Source: Tritrichomonas musculus (lineage: Eukaryota > Parabasalia > Tritrichomonadida > Tritrichomonadidae). From it: a stretch of 64,000 bases of DNA. The first letter of the stretch is position 1. Every line of letters starts with the position of its first letter. Positions 10,086-20,618 of the stretch are shown piece by piece. A program made the translations under genes and the position numbers. The notes under the pieces are model-generated. The model did not search any database and had not been told where the DNA came from. It saw only the letters and a program-made list of their open reading frames with translations. The stretch covers positions 558,001 to 622,000 of the forward strand of contig JAPFFF010000014.1 in assembly GCA_039105265.1 (NCBI GenBank), read 5' to 3'.

Positions 10086-12230
10086 TTTTAAAAAGAGGTG
10101 CGAGAGCTGGTTGATTTCATTTTTATTAAATTATAAAATAATATATATATATATATATCCTTCTCTATTATGATAGGATTTTAAATTATATTAGTCACTA
10201 GGAGTAAAAATATTTGTGTTTTAAAATTTTAATAAAATAAAAAATAAACCATTCAATTATAAAATTTTATAAATGTTGGAGAGAAATTACATTTTCTCTC
10301 TTTTAGAACACAAATAAATATTTATATATATGTAAATTACATTGTTATTTTTATTTTATTAAAAATAATTCAATAATAAAAAAAAAATAGATTTAATTTT
10401 TCCCAAGTTGGGAATCTCAACCAAAAAAAAACCAAAAAATCAAGATAAAAAGTGATGAGCTGAACATTGACTGGAATTATTGAGATGATGACTCAAATTG
10501 TTATAATCCCAATGATGTGATACAGCTGAAAGAGATTGAAAAGTCTGATGTACAATAATAGTTCTTTCTTTGGAAAGATAAGATTCAGAATAATACGATT
10601 TGAGCCATTTTTGCTATAAAATGATATACAAAATTTTCGAAAATATCTGACCAAATATAAAATTTAAATAAATATCTTGAAAACAAATAGGTTAAAATCT
10701 CTATAAATTTTGATATCGACATTATATTTCCTATATATTAATAAATACCATTAGTAAACCAAACTATAGGGCCATTTTTTCTAGGAGCTTTCAGAAAATT
10801 AAATTGATTTTTTTTTTATCAAATTCTGGACAATATCTGAATTTTTGGATGAAAATAAAATTATCCAAAGATATTAATGAATATACTACATCAGGGACAA
10901 ATTTTACTCATACTATCTCAAGATTTCTTGATTTTAATTTTTTGACTAAGTTGCTGAAAACAAGTCATTAATCATATTTTTATAATTACCGCTATATATG
11001 TATTATCTCATATAATTTTTATTAAATTTTTTTAACTTTGAACCACATTTTTTTATATTTTTTGTTTAAAATTATAAATTGAGGGGAGATAATTACAACG
11101 TGTTTTTTTTCTTCAGAATTTTTAACTTACTAAAAAAAGAGCTAATTTTTAATTTATTTATATGTAAATCGCTTATAGTTATTGTTTCGAGCATAAAAAT
11201 ATATAAAAAAATGATTTTTTGCATAAAAAATTAATTTGTGAGAACAGAATGAAAAATTTGATTAATCATTTAAAATTTAAATTCGCAATAGTCGTTATAT
11301 TTCTTTATAAATATCTTAAAATTAAATAGGTTAAATTTAAAATAAAAAATATACATAAGAATTATAATATGTATTAATATTATAATATTGATTTCAATTA
11401 AATTTATAGGGCCAATTTTTCTAGGAATGCTTAGATTTTTAAATATCATTTTTTTTGTTTAAATTCAAACAAAACAAAAGATATATAGAGGAATTAAAAT
11501 CAGTTATCAAGTGTGCATAATAAGAGTTGGATAAGCATACATTTTAATAAAAGATGGTTGAAATATCTTGATTTTAATAATTAGGCAAAGTTGCATAAAA
11601 TCGGGAAATAATAGTTTTTTATATTTATCATAGTATATATTTTAATTCACATTATTTTCATTAAGATTCAACAATAAGAAACCATATTTTTTTGCATTTT
11701 TTTATGAAAATTTGAAATTGAGGGGAATTAATTATAACGTATTTTTTCTTCAGAATTTTAAAAATAAAAATAAAATTACCCCCGGCGAGCGATTCAGATT
11801 AATAAGAAAATATGTATATATACATGTTGATTATAATAAAAATACAAATAGTTATCCCTATGAAATTCACCAGAGCTCCGTATATTTTTATATTATATTT
11901 ATTATTTTTTTAAATACTAATATCTCTATAAATTAAAAAACTATTTTATATATTATATTAAAACTATATATATAATTTAATTTATATATAAATAAATAAT
12001 ATTAAAATCAACAATATATCAGAACTAATTAGAAATTTCCAAAATACCATTTTTTTCCACTTACTTCTGCAAACATTAAAACGACCTAATAATTAAATAT
12101 GATGTATAGCATTAGGTATGCATTATATTATATTAAAAATAGCATTGATTTGATTAACAATTTAGTGAAAAAATCCACTTTTTTAAATTAAAAAATACGT
12201 TATTTTTAGTTCTCGCACTTCTTTTTAAAA
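10086..12230. mobile_element. ~2.1 kb element bounded by imperfect inverted repeats
   Basis: Ends of about 22 bp (left 10086-10107, TTTTAAAAAGAGGTGCGAGA; right 12209-12230) match as inverted repeats with two mismatches. The motif GTGCGAGA is GC-rich for this region. Inside lies a diverged 640-bp tandem duplication and no coding sequence. It could be a decayed non-autonomous DNA transposon, or the ends could be chance-preserved halves of older repeats. Confidence 0.35.
10640..11770 (+). repeat. Diverged tandem duplication, period ~640 bp (two copies)
   Basis: Blocks recur in order at a constant offset of ~640 bp: AATATCTTGAAAACAAATAG near 10670 and its variant near 11310; ATAGGGCCATTTTTTCTAGG at 10766 and its variant at 11406; AATTGAGGGGA...ATTA...AACGT...TTCTTCAGAATTTT at 11078 and again at 11717. 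Copies are AT-rich, non-coding and have many substitutions, so the duplication is old. Confidence 0.6.
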
Positions 12231-12582
12231 ATTCTTACAAAACTTGGTTTTAATTTATATTCAAAAAACACTAATATTTTTAGACATAATAAGCTTGTAA
12301 ATTTGGTGAAATAAACGTTTTTTGGGTTTTAAAAATCGCCAAATGTAACCATATTATTGTCAAATAAATTTTTATTATTGTCATAAACTATTGAATTATT
12401 TGAAAGAGGAATTAAATGAGTTTTATCAAAAGTCATATTAATAATCGATAAGATTTTCTCAGTAAAAAAATGTTATTTTTTGAATATTACAAAATAATTG
12501 TATGATTTGTATAATATATCATATAAAATAATAATAAAAAGCTCATTTATATTGACGATGAAAAGCCAAATAACCGATTTCA

Positions 12583-12609
12583 CCAAAAGCCCAGGTCTTG
12601 GGCTTTTGG
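12583..12609. other. Perfect hairpin, 11-bp stem
   Basis: CCAAAAGCCCA and TGGGCTTTTGG pair perfectly around a 5-nt loop. A weaker inverted pair (ATCACC/GGTGAT) follows at about 12652-12683, and a related short palindrome AGACCAGGTCT occurs near 14069. There is no gene context; the role is unknown. Confidence 0.5.
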
Positions 12610-12830
12610 CGACAGCATTCAATTTTGAATAGTTTACATATATTTTGGAGATCACCAAAACGGTTTTTTTGGCGATGGTGATTTGTAAAGCTTTCAAAAT
12701 ATCATTTATAAAATAAAAAAAAAAAAACTAAGATATAAATATATAAAAAAATCAATAAAAGCATTTTTTCAATTGAAAATAAATTTTTTTCATTTATATT
12801 TTAAATATATACCGATATAAAATGTATTTA

Positions 12831-12953
12831 AAATATTAATAGTATTTATAATTTTATGAATATATATAGCCGAATAATAAATAATGCATTGAAATAATGC
12901 ATTGAAATATTAATAATATTTATATTTTTATGAATATATATAGCCGAGTAATT
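12831..12953 (+). repeat. Short tandem repeat, 74-bp period, two copies
   Basis: ATATTAATAGTATTTATA...TTTTATGAATATATATAGCCGA is repeated with a few changes 74 bp later. A small internal duplication of AATAATGCATTGA lies between the copies. Non-coding. Confidence 0.55.
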
Positions 12954-14261
12954 AAATAAATTCATTGAATTTATTGAATGTTGATTCGTAAATTGAATTA
13001 TTATTTAATCAAATATCATTTAAAAATTTTATTTAATAATTCATAAGAAAAGGGGTCGACTCTCTCAAATTTTTTTTGATTGAAAAATAATAATATCTTA
13101 AAATTTAAATATTCTTTCTATTTAATAAATTCTTAAACCAATATCTGATAAAATCTATATTAATTTAATATATCTTATAAAACAAAATATTTGCTATTTA
13201 TTCTATTAATCATTAAAATAAGTGTTTTTATTATGATATTTGAGGCTTTTTCTTAAATGATTTATTATTTACATTATTTATATATAACTTGAAATATAAT
13301 AATAATTTATAACAAATTATATTATTGATATTCAAGAAATTATTGTTTTTTATAAATAAAAATTTTGAATTAATAATTGAATAAAATGCTAGTTTTTGAA
13401 AAAATTATTTTGATAATATCTGAATTTTGAAAATATATTATATTTATTAACAAATACTTATTATTTGGATAATATATTATTTATATCATCATATTAATGA
13501 TAATATATTTATTATATATAATATAAATTATATATATATTATTATAAAATATTAATTTACATTTTTACTCAGTTTATATGTATATCACAATTGAGAATTA
13601 ATTATAATAACGTATTAATTCAATTTTATTTTTCATAAATAAATTTATCTTACATGATATTTAATTAATTACTTTTTAATTAATTTAAAAGATGTAAAAT
13701 AAATTATAAAAAAAGAATATATGACATAAATGTTACAAAATATTTATATATTTGGATATTTACAAATTCCCAAAATCTCTTTGAATGGTGGAAATTAGAT
13801 AAGAACTCAAAAATATTTTCCCCTTTCAAAAGTTAAACTTTTTCTGTTTTTATTTTTTTTAGTGAAATATCTCTATTTTGGCTAATAGAATCGGCTTCAT
13901 ATTTAAAAATGCATCATGTTATTGATAATGCCAATATTATTTATTAATAATTTTTTATAATTTTAGAATTTGATAACCGCCAAAGGTCGAACCCTTTTTT
14001 CATAAGAAATAACTTTTTAAAAGATTTATTAAAATCGCCAAAATACCAAAAATAATCACCAAGACCAGGTCTTTTTTTTACATTTGGGTATATTTTACAA
14101 GCTTAGACATAATCAATATTTGATTATAATATTTATAATATACATGTTACTTTTGATATTATAAATATTTTCACTTCAAAAAATGCAATTTACTAATGAA
14201 AAATTAGTTTTTTCAAATTTTTTTGAAAGTATTTTAACAATTCATATGAAAATATTTGGGT

Positions 14262-14396
14262 TACATATTTTTACCGAGTCTTACCCCAAATCGCGGGGTC
14301 TCGACTCCTCCGAAGGACTCCTCCCTCTGGTCGTCGTCGTTAGTCGTAGCTCGACGCCCGCTAGGGGTATGTAGACTGCGGAAAAAATATGTAAAA
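14262..14396 (+). repeat. GC-rich dispersed repeat, copy A (left half)
   Basis: This GC-rich island begins TTTTTACCGAGTCTTACCCC and ends CTCGACGCCCGCTAGGGG, then GTATGTAGACTGCGG, then AATATGTAAAAAT. The same framework, with a variable centre, occurs at 60690-60813. It is not protein-like in either copy. Its strong contrast with the AT-rich surroundings and conserved edges argue for a mobile or structured non-coding unit. Confidence 0.6.
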
Positions 14397-14397
14397 A

Positions 14398-14523
14398 TCT
14401 CTTGAATGGTTCACTTTTTGAGGGAGAAAACTCAAAAAGTGAAAGCAATTCAGAGATTTACAAATTCCGCCCCGCACTTTTTGAGAGCCGAGCTCTCAAA
14501 AAGTGCTACGTGGAATTTGTAAA
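14398..14523. repeat. Double hairpin built on CACTTTTTGAG palindromes
   Basis: Hairpin 1 pairs TTCACTTTTTGAG (14410-14422) with 14431-14443 around an 8-nt loop and extends imperfectly to 14398-14455. Hairpin 2 pairs GCACTTTTTGAGAGC (14474-14488) with 14492-14506 around a 3-nt loop, inside an outer perfect 12-bp pair TTTACAAATTCC (14457-14468) and 14512-14523. The CTTTTTGA/TCAAAAAG core is shared with the hairpins flanking the Polinton and the ends of the 7006-7391 element. Confidence 0.6.
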
Positions 14524-15354
14524 ATAAAATAATTTGAATAAAAAAAGAGCGATTTATTCAATATTTTCTATGACCTTTAATAAAATTCACTTTTTGAGAA
14601 CAAAATGTTGGAATATCTAGTATATCAAAAAATAATTTTTCTCTAGAGATTTTACTCTGAAAAATTAATTAAATTAAAACTATAATTGTTACTATTTATT
14701 ATTATATAAATAATTTTTCAAATTAATCTTTTAATCATGTGAAAAAGTTAAAACAAAATATTTAAAAACACGTTATTTTAGCTGTTTGTACATCATTTGA
14801 TCCTCAATTTTAATTTGAGAACAATAGATACAGAAATTCGATTTTTTAAAAAATTTTAAAATAAGGTTTTTAACATGAACAATACTTGTTTATGGACAGA
14901 AATTTTATATTTTGAATTTGAATAAAATGACTAATTTTTTTTGCCTTTTATTTAAAAAATACTAAAAGGAAATAAATAAAAGCCACATATATTCCTAATA
15001 TACATTTTGTAAATATGATGAAAGTTTCGGAAATACTCGTTAAATTAATGATATTTTGCCCTCATATATTATTTCAGAAAACATAAAAAATATAATTGAA
15101 ATTTGAAAGTTATTGTATATTTTTAGAATGCTTTTCACAATTTGAGAAAAGATTAAAAAACTTCAATAATGTCATAATTATATACATCAAAATTCATATT
15201 TTTAATATACCAATGAGGAAATGACACAAAACTATTATCAACACAGTTCATCTCCATTTTCAATATTACAAAAATTTCGGAGATTAAATAATAAATCTAG
15301 ATTTATTCAAATTTCAGAGCCCGATTAAAAAATTGTTATTATTTTAATCACATA

Positions 15355-16632
15355 ATGATTAAAAGCGGAATAGAATCGCTAGCTTCTTCTGCTGATTCAA
15401 TAGACACTAGTGATGAATCAATCAACTACGCAAAAATGATTGAAACTTTTAGAAGATACGATAAAAAATGCTGCGGATATCTTACAAAGAGTCAATACAA
15501 AAAATTTTTACATGACATGAAAATTTATCAGACAGAAGAATTTGAAGAAATAACTTTTAGAGCTTTTGTTTTTGAAACAAAGCCACAAATTTCTGATGGA
15601 GATGAAATCCCAAAACTTAAAAGCAAATTCAAATCTTCAAACATGAAAAATAGCAATGACGCAAATGAAGATGGATTATCTTTTTTACAGTGTAGCTCTC
15701 CTCTAGGGATAACATTTGAAATGGCAAGAGTTATTTGCGAAGCATTTGGGTCGAAATCTGTAAAATCAACTCCTCAAGCTTCTAAAAGCAGGGTATCATG
15801 CCGGTCTTCAAATGCTTCAGTTCAATCTCAAAAACTTGACATTAGTGCGAGTCTTGGAAGCAATCAAGCTTCTAAAAGCAGAGAATCACGCAGGTCATCA
15901 CATGTTTCAGTTCAATCTCAAAAACTTGACATTAGTGCGAGCCTTGATAGCAATCAAGCTTCTAAAAGCAGAGAATCACGCAGGTCATCAAATGTTTCAG
16001 TTCAATCTCAAAAGCTTGACCTTAGTGCCAGTCTTGAAGACAATCAACAAAGAGAATCAGAAAATTCACAAAACAGCAATAACAAAAAAGAAAACTTTAA
16101 TAATAATATATCTTTGAAAGAAAGCGAAACTGGATCTGAAAGATCAAATGGACTCTATAATAATTCTAATACAGCTTCTGATTCTCAACTTCAATCAAGT
16201 TTGAATACAACTAGTAATGGCGATGAATTACTGAAATTCGAAAGATTTTCTTCTGCTCCTACACCAAAAACCGCATTAACTAATGAATTTATTCCTTTAT
16301 CCAAGAAACTAATGAAACCAAAAACAGAAAAAAATGGTTTTAAAACTAAAATTTGTTCACTTATTTTATTTAGAGGAGTTGATACAGATAGAGACGGAAA
16401 AATTGATTTTAACGAATTTACATCAATTGCAAAAATTGTTGATCCATATTTAACTGAACAAGATATAATCAATCTTTTTGAAAGCTGTTCTCCAGATCAA
16501 GATAGACATCTTGTCACTTACCCAAACGTTTCCAAACAATTATTTGATGTATTTGTTTGGACAAATGAAGATCCATATCAACAAAACCTTGTTAATTGCG
16601 CTCCAACTTCTCGTATTTGCATCCTTATATAA
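15355..16632 (+). CDS. EF-hand protein with three 30-residue repeats
   Basis: A 425-residue protein. Near the N-terminus is a degenerate EF-hand-like helix-loop-helix ('RRYDKKCCGYLTKSQYKKFL', about residues 29-48) lacking the usual acidic ligands. Near the C-terminus a canonical calcium loop, DTDRDGKIDFNE (residues 343-354), is followed by a second degenerate loop around SPDQDRH. Calcium binding through the canonical loop is expected from family knowledge. Between them lie three near-identical 30-residue repeats (nt 15776-16045) built on QASKSRESRRSS and VSVQSQKLD, then an Asn/Ser-rich linker. The start has a TCACATA initiator-like motif four bases upstream. It could be a calcium-sensor or flagellar/cytoskeletal protein; the exact role is unknown. 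Confidence 0.75.
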   Translation: MIKSGIESLASSADSIDTSDESINYAKMIETFRRYDKKCCGYLTKSQYKKFLHDMKIYQTEEFEEITFRAFVFETKPQISDGDEIPKLKSKFKSSNMKNSNDANEDGLSFLQCSSPLGITFEMARVICEAFGSKSVKSTPQASKSRVSCRSSNASVQSQKLDISASLGSNQASKSRESRRSSHVSVQSQKLDISASLDSNQASKSRESRRSSNVSVQSQKLDLSASLEDNQQRESENSQNSNNKKENFNNNISLKESETGSERSNGLYNNSNTASDSQLQSSLNTTSNGDELLKFERFSSAPTPKTALTNEFIPLSKKLMKPKTEKNGFKTKICSLILFRGVDTDRDGKIDFNEFTSIAKIVDPYLTEQDIINLFESCSPDQDRHLVTYPNVSKQLFDVFVWTNEDPYQQNLVNCAPTSRICILI

Positions 16633-16734
16633 ATGTTTTTACTTTTGTGCTAAATTTTTCAAACGATTTTTTTTTTTATTTAAAAGGTTTACAAATTTTG
16701 CTCCCTTAAAATTGAGAATAAGAATGAAACAATT

Positions 16735-18972
16735 ATGAATTATGCTTTACTTGCTGGAGGATTAAAAAATTTAAACTCGACAAGCTATATAAATTCTACT
16801 TTGCAGATTTTACTTCATTTTCGTCCTTTTGTTGATCATATCTGTTCTGAAAATCCTATTAAAGGAAACGAAAATTACTCCCTTATAATATGTTTACAAA
16901 ACCTTATTAATAAATTAAAAAGCACAGACAAGCCTGTTTCTACTGATCCAATTATAAGTGCAATGAGTATTGACCCAAAATTGGGCAAAACGATTGATGA
17001 TTTTGTTTTAATTTTTAATGATTTAATTCCTTTTAATATGATAAAATTTGAGATTGAAGAGTGTAAGACATCAATTCAAGATCAAATACTTTTAAATATT
17101 CAATTTTCTAGTGATTTTCAATATGATTTTTCAGGTAATTTTTTATATGTTCATATAAAACCAAATAACTACAATACATTTAATGTAAATCAGGATATTT
17201 CAATTTTTGATTTTCATTTTACTCTATATGCAGTTGTTCAGGTTATAATTTCTACAACTTCACACAACCATTATTTTGTTACAATACGCGATGAAACAGG
17301 TTGGGTTAGATTTAATGATACAGCAGTCACAGAAATCAATCAAGCACAATTCTTAAATTCTCTTCATAGTTTATTTACTCCTATTGAAATTCTAATTTAT
17401 ATTAAAGACATTCACGATTCTGAGATTATAAGGAGGCCAGCTTCTTTACAAAGCAAATTTACTCCCATAGAATATTATGAAAATACCTCTAATAACAAAA
17501 TTTTTGATAATAATGAATTTGACCATAATAGTAATTTTGATAATTATGGATTAGAATCTCATAATAGCTCAACAAATATTCAAGAAATTATTAACGATGA
17601 TTATGTAAATTTATCACCAATTATCCAAATTACAAATAATGATTATCTTAGCGATGATAAAAAAGAAAACATCCAAATGAAAAGAAATCAGAGTTCAGAT
17701 AATGATACTAGCGATGAAATCACTGAATTGCCATCCTTTAATACCCAGCGCCCTCGCAATCAAAAGCGCAAAATTCTACTTATAAACTCAGATCCTTATC
17801 AGAAGAGAAAGCAAAAATACAATGACATATCAGACTCAACAGATGATGATGATGATGATTATCATGTTATTTTTTTTGATGCCAGCAGAATGAAATTTAT
17901 CAATAAAATTGGCAATTTTGAAATTCCAAATCATATAAGAAAAGATCAAATTAGAGAGTTACGAGATAGAATTGATAATATTGATTCAATTCAAACAAAA
18001 TATTCAATTGAAAACAAAGCCCATTTTTTTTCTCATTCAAGGAAGGGCCAATTATATGACACTTTAAGTAGACATCAATCAGATGAACCGGATAAAGTTG
18101 TAATTTTTGAACTTAAGAATATGCCAAATTTCAATATCGACGAAATTCGAAATTGTGAAATTTGCAAAATTTCATTTTTATTTTTTGAAAACCGAAATTA
18201 TGCACCAGTACCATATTTCCACGGATCATTTGTTGTTGAACAAACATATAAAGACATAATGGAGTATATTAATATTTATATGCACCAAATAGGAGAATAC
18301 AGGTATCCCAATTTTTCTGCTTATCTTTATTTTGAAAAAAGATATTATAAAGTTTCTTTTGAAAAGAAAATTAAAGATATTAAAGAATTGATTAATCATT
18401 CGAATAGAGATGCTAAAAGACCGATTGCCAATAAAAATATACAATTTGTGATTTTTAAAGATAAGCAATTAGAAAAAGATATATATTCAATTCAAATTCC
18501 TGTATACTTAATACAACCAACCTTTGACAAAAAAATGATGTTTTCTGATCTTTTTAATATAGATGATTCATGCTACCAAATAACTTCAAATTTCAAGAAA
18601 TGTTATTCTACTTCATATAACCCAGTTATTTATCAATATATAGATGAAGAACATAAAATTATTCCGTTTGATTTACGCGAAAATATATTAAAGCTTTCTC
18701 TAAGTAAGAATGTACGGCTTCAGCAACCTCAGCCAAGAAAAGATAACGTCCTGTTCATCTATGACAATGATTATTTTTTATATGAAGTAAGACCAAATAT
18801 TCCCCAAAATATTTTAGCAAATGAAATTCGACGTTACCTCAAATTAAGTCGCAGTGTTTGGTTCTTGTTTTATAACGACAATGATGACATAGTTGACTTT
18901 AATTGTGATATTTATGAGGCATTTAATCAAAAATTGTTTTCTTATGTTATAGTTAATATTGATGAGCAATAA
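16735..18972 (+). CDS. USP-fold (C19 peptidase-like) protein with Cys-to-Ser change
   Basis: A 745-residue protein. The N-terminus, GGLKNLNSTSYINSTLQIL, is the Cys box of ubiquitin-specific proteases (usually GLxNLGNTCYMNSxLQ) with Ser17 where the nucleophilic Cys should be. A His box follows: NHYFVTIRDETGWVRFND (His179), the usual HY...W..FND arrangement. Spacing between boxes is shorter than in most USPs. After an acidic linker (DDDDDD, near nt 17844) the C-terminal ~350 residues read as repeated ubiquitin-like modules, as in USP7. The Ser change predicts no or very weak thiol protease activity; a ubiquitin-binding pseudo-protease is the simplest reading. A 4-codon ORF (16724-16738) overlaps the start ATG and could be a uORF if transcripts begin far enough upstream. 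Confidence 0.7.
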   Translation: MNYALLAGGLKNLNSTSYINSTLQILLHFRPFVDHICSENPIKGNENYSLIICLQNLINKLKSTDKPVSTDPIISAMSIDPKLGKTIDDFVLIFNDLIPFNMIKFEIEECKTSIQDQILLNIQFSSDFQYDFSGNFLYVHIKPNNYNTFNVNQDISIFDFHFTLYAVVQVIISTTSHNHYFVTIRDETGWVRFNDTAVTEINQAQFLNSLHSLFTPIEILIYIKDIHDSEIIRRPASLQSKFTPIEYYENTSNNKIFDNNEFDHNSNFDNYGLESHNSSTNIQEIINDDYVNLSPIIQITNNDYLSDDKKENIQMKRNQSSDNDTSDEITELPSFNTQRPRNQKRKILLINSDPYQKRKQKYNDISDSTDDDDDDYHVIFFDASRMKFINKIGNFEIPNHIRKDQIRELRDRIDNIDSIQTKYSIENKAHFFSHSRKGQLYDTLSRHQSDEPDKVVIFELKNMPNFNIDEIRNCEICKISFLFFENRNYAPVPYFHGSFVVEQTYKDIMEYINIYMHQIGEYRYPNFSAYLYFEKRYYKVSFEKKIKDIKELINHSNRDAKRPIANKNIQFVIFKDKQLEKDIYSIQIPVYLIQPTFDKKMMFSDLFNIDDSCYQITSNFKKCYSTSYNPVIYQYIDEEHKIIPFDLRENILKLSLSKNVRLQQPQPRKDNVLFIYDNDYFLYEVRPNIPQNILANEIRRYLKLSRSVWFLFYNDNDDIVDFNCDIYEAFNQKLFSYVIVNIDEQ

Positions 18973-19091
18973 AAATGTTTTTTATTTTATTTTATTTTAT
19001 TTAAACCAGCGTTTATATAAATAGATTAATTCGTTTCAAATTGAAAGAGTTTATCATTTTCAATATTTATTTGGCCATTTTATATAACGAA

Positions 19092-19562
19092 ATGGAATCT
19101 GGATTATGGGGAATTAAAGTTTGCCATGGCGAGAAAACAAAAATTCCAATTAAAGATAACTTGTATACAATCGTAAAAAATGTTTCTCTTGGTGAAATTT
19201 CAGGTGATGCACAAACTTTGGTTAAAGCCACCGTTGAATCAATTCAACTTGAAAAATATAACGAAGCAACAAATGAAGCGCCTACAATAACTAATTCAAT
19301 CTTGATTGGCGCTTTGACTCCAAATAAAATTGAACAGATCTCAGTTACTCAACAATACACACCTTTAGATACAGTAACCATAGAAGCCGCTGGTCCAAAT
19401 GATGTTTATATCACTGGAAATTATTTATGTTTATCTGAAGAAGAAGAAGAAGAGGAAGAAGAAGCAACGGATGAATCCTGTGCATATGATGAAAATCAAG
19501 TGACCAAATCTTTAATGGATGTTGTTATAAATAACAAATTAGAAAACAAAAAGAACGAATGA
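19092..19562 (+). CDS. Nucleoplasmin-like (NPL) domain histone chaperone
   Basis: About 156 residues. It starts MESGLWGIKV and runs through a beta-rich domain ending 'ILIGALTPNKIEQISV...NDVYITGNYLCL', the pattern of the nucleoplasmin-like domain found in FKBP39/FKBP46-type immunophilins and plant HD2 proteins (FWG-V start, LG-L-P-K core, V-LTGY end). A run of nine Glu (about residues 116-124) follows, like the acidic tract with which nucleoplasmins bind histones. No FKBP domain follows, so this is a stand-alone NPL protein. The frame extends upstream to a TTG at 19041, but the ATG at 19092 starts the conserved domain. It probably acts in the nucleus in histone storage or assembly. Confidence 0.7.
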   Translation: MESGLWGIKVCHGEKTKIPIKDNLYTIVKNVSLGEISGDAQTLVKATVESIQLEKYNEATNEAPTITNSILIGALTPNKIEQISVTQQYTPLDTVTIEAAGPNDVYITGNYLCLSEEEEEEEEEATDESCAYDENQVTKSLMDVVINNKLENKKNE

Positions 19563-19731
19563 ATAAGAACAATATATACTTTTTCTATTTTAATATTAAA
19601 GCAAAAAAAAAAAAAAAAAAATAATTATTTTTTTTCACATTCAATACAACACCAAGCGCTATTCGCGTACGATTTAATGATTTAGTCCTTTTTCTCATAA
19701 TCATAAATACAAATGTGATGTAGGAATATAG

Positions 19732-19732
19732 T

Positions 19733-19771
<39 letters not shown>
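19732..19771. other. T21-A19 palindrome between convergent genes
   Basis: Twenty-one Ts are followed directly by nineteen As, a perfect homopolymer palindrome in the 375-bp gap between the convergent NPL gene and the gene at 19938-20480. Another A run lies at about 19603-19621. This is a possible transcript-end region for both genes; function is not shown. Confidence 0.5.
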
Positions 19772-19772
<1 letters not shown>

Positions 19773-19937
19773 GAAAAGAAAACCTTAAAATCATCGCTAA
19801 CATATTAGTTTATACTCTGACTCGAAAAAAAGTTAATAACTTTTTTTAAATTTCGGAAAAAATTGAATACTTATATGAGGATATGGCGTGATAAAATCCA
19901 TATGTAGATAATAATATAAATAATGCAGAAACAGGCT

Positions 19938-20480
19938 TTATTTGGGATCTTTGCGTTTGGATTTTCTTGGATTTACTTTTAGAGATTTAAATTCATTAGA
20001 AATAAGTTCACTCCTTGTGTATTCGTCTTCACCATATAATTTTAAATCATCACTATGAATCAGATCATTCAATTTACTGTATAATAGATTTTGCTTTTGT
20101 GAACGATAATTGAAAAAATAACGAGTCAAGTCTCCGGCTATATTTTCAAGATTATTAATTAATTCATTTATATTTTCTATTTCTTTTTTATTTTCTGAAT
20201 CATTTTGAACTCCTTTCTGTATTTTATGAATTGATGCTTTAAATTTCTTCTTATTTTCAGTTTCAACCTTTTTTAATTCATTAAGTTCTTTGATTTTTGC
20301 TATTTTTTCTTCCAGGTGGCGCATTTCTTCAAATTTATTTTCTTCATTATTTTCAATAGGAAAAACTTTAAAATCAATTTCAAATCCAGAAAGACTATAC
20401 TTTGGCTTTTGATATGGATGTGAGTAATTAGTATTTTTGCCTTGTGGAAGTTCAGGAATTTTATCTACAAAAGAAAACAT
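19938..20480 (-). CDS. Tandem paralogue 1, coiled-coil protein with TYSHPYPKPKY-type motif
   Basis: A 180-residue protein. The N-terminus has a Pro-rich lead and the block NYSHPYQKPKYSLSGFEIDF, then a charged coiled coil (about residues 45-130, rich in Lys, Glu, Leu and Ile) and a basic C-terminal tail (KSKRKDPK). The same architecture and N-terminal block occur in the next gene upstream, 138 bp away on the same strand, so the pair arose by tandem duplication. I do not recognise the family. The conserved block suggests a short docking motif on a coiled-coil adaptor. Confidence 0.6.
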   Translation of the reverse strand: MFSFVDKIPELPQGKNTNYSHPYQKPKYSLSGFEIDFKVFPIENNEENKFEEMRHLEEKIAKIKELNELKKVETENKKKFKASIHKIQKGVQNDSENKKEIENINELINNLENIAGDLTRYFFNYRSQKQNLLYSKLNDLIHSDDLKLYGEDEYTRSELISNEFKSLKVNPRKSKRKDPK

Positions 20481-20618
20481 TAAAATTACAGAACTTTTTC
20501 TTGGAAAATTTTTAAATTGAAAAAAAAAAAAAAAAAAAAGATTTTCGCTTTATTATTTTAAGGAAATCATTATAAAGTAAAATAAGAGAGTAGAAAAGAA
20601 TCAGCAATTCAATTATTA

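Larger units (their letters stand above)
5770..15354. other. Gene-poor, very AT-rich 9.6 kb interval
   Basis: No open frame here has protein-like composition; the few ORFs of 60-80 codons are rich in Ile, Lys, Asn and Phe and lie in simple AT sequence. What can be supported is a set of diverged inverted-repeat elements, one tandem duplication, a short tandem repeat, two or three GC-rich islands and several hairpins, each listed separately. Sequence between them is AT-rich with poly-T/poly-A tracts, such as 39 Ts at 6148-6186. I see no tRNA or rRNA gene. Confidence 0.75.

Noticed and set aside
14183-14374. 63-codon ORF over the GC-rich island
   Set aside because: The homologous copy at 60690 does not keep the frame; the island behaves as a non-coding repeat.
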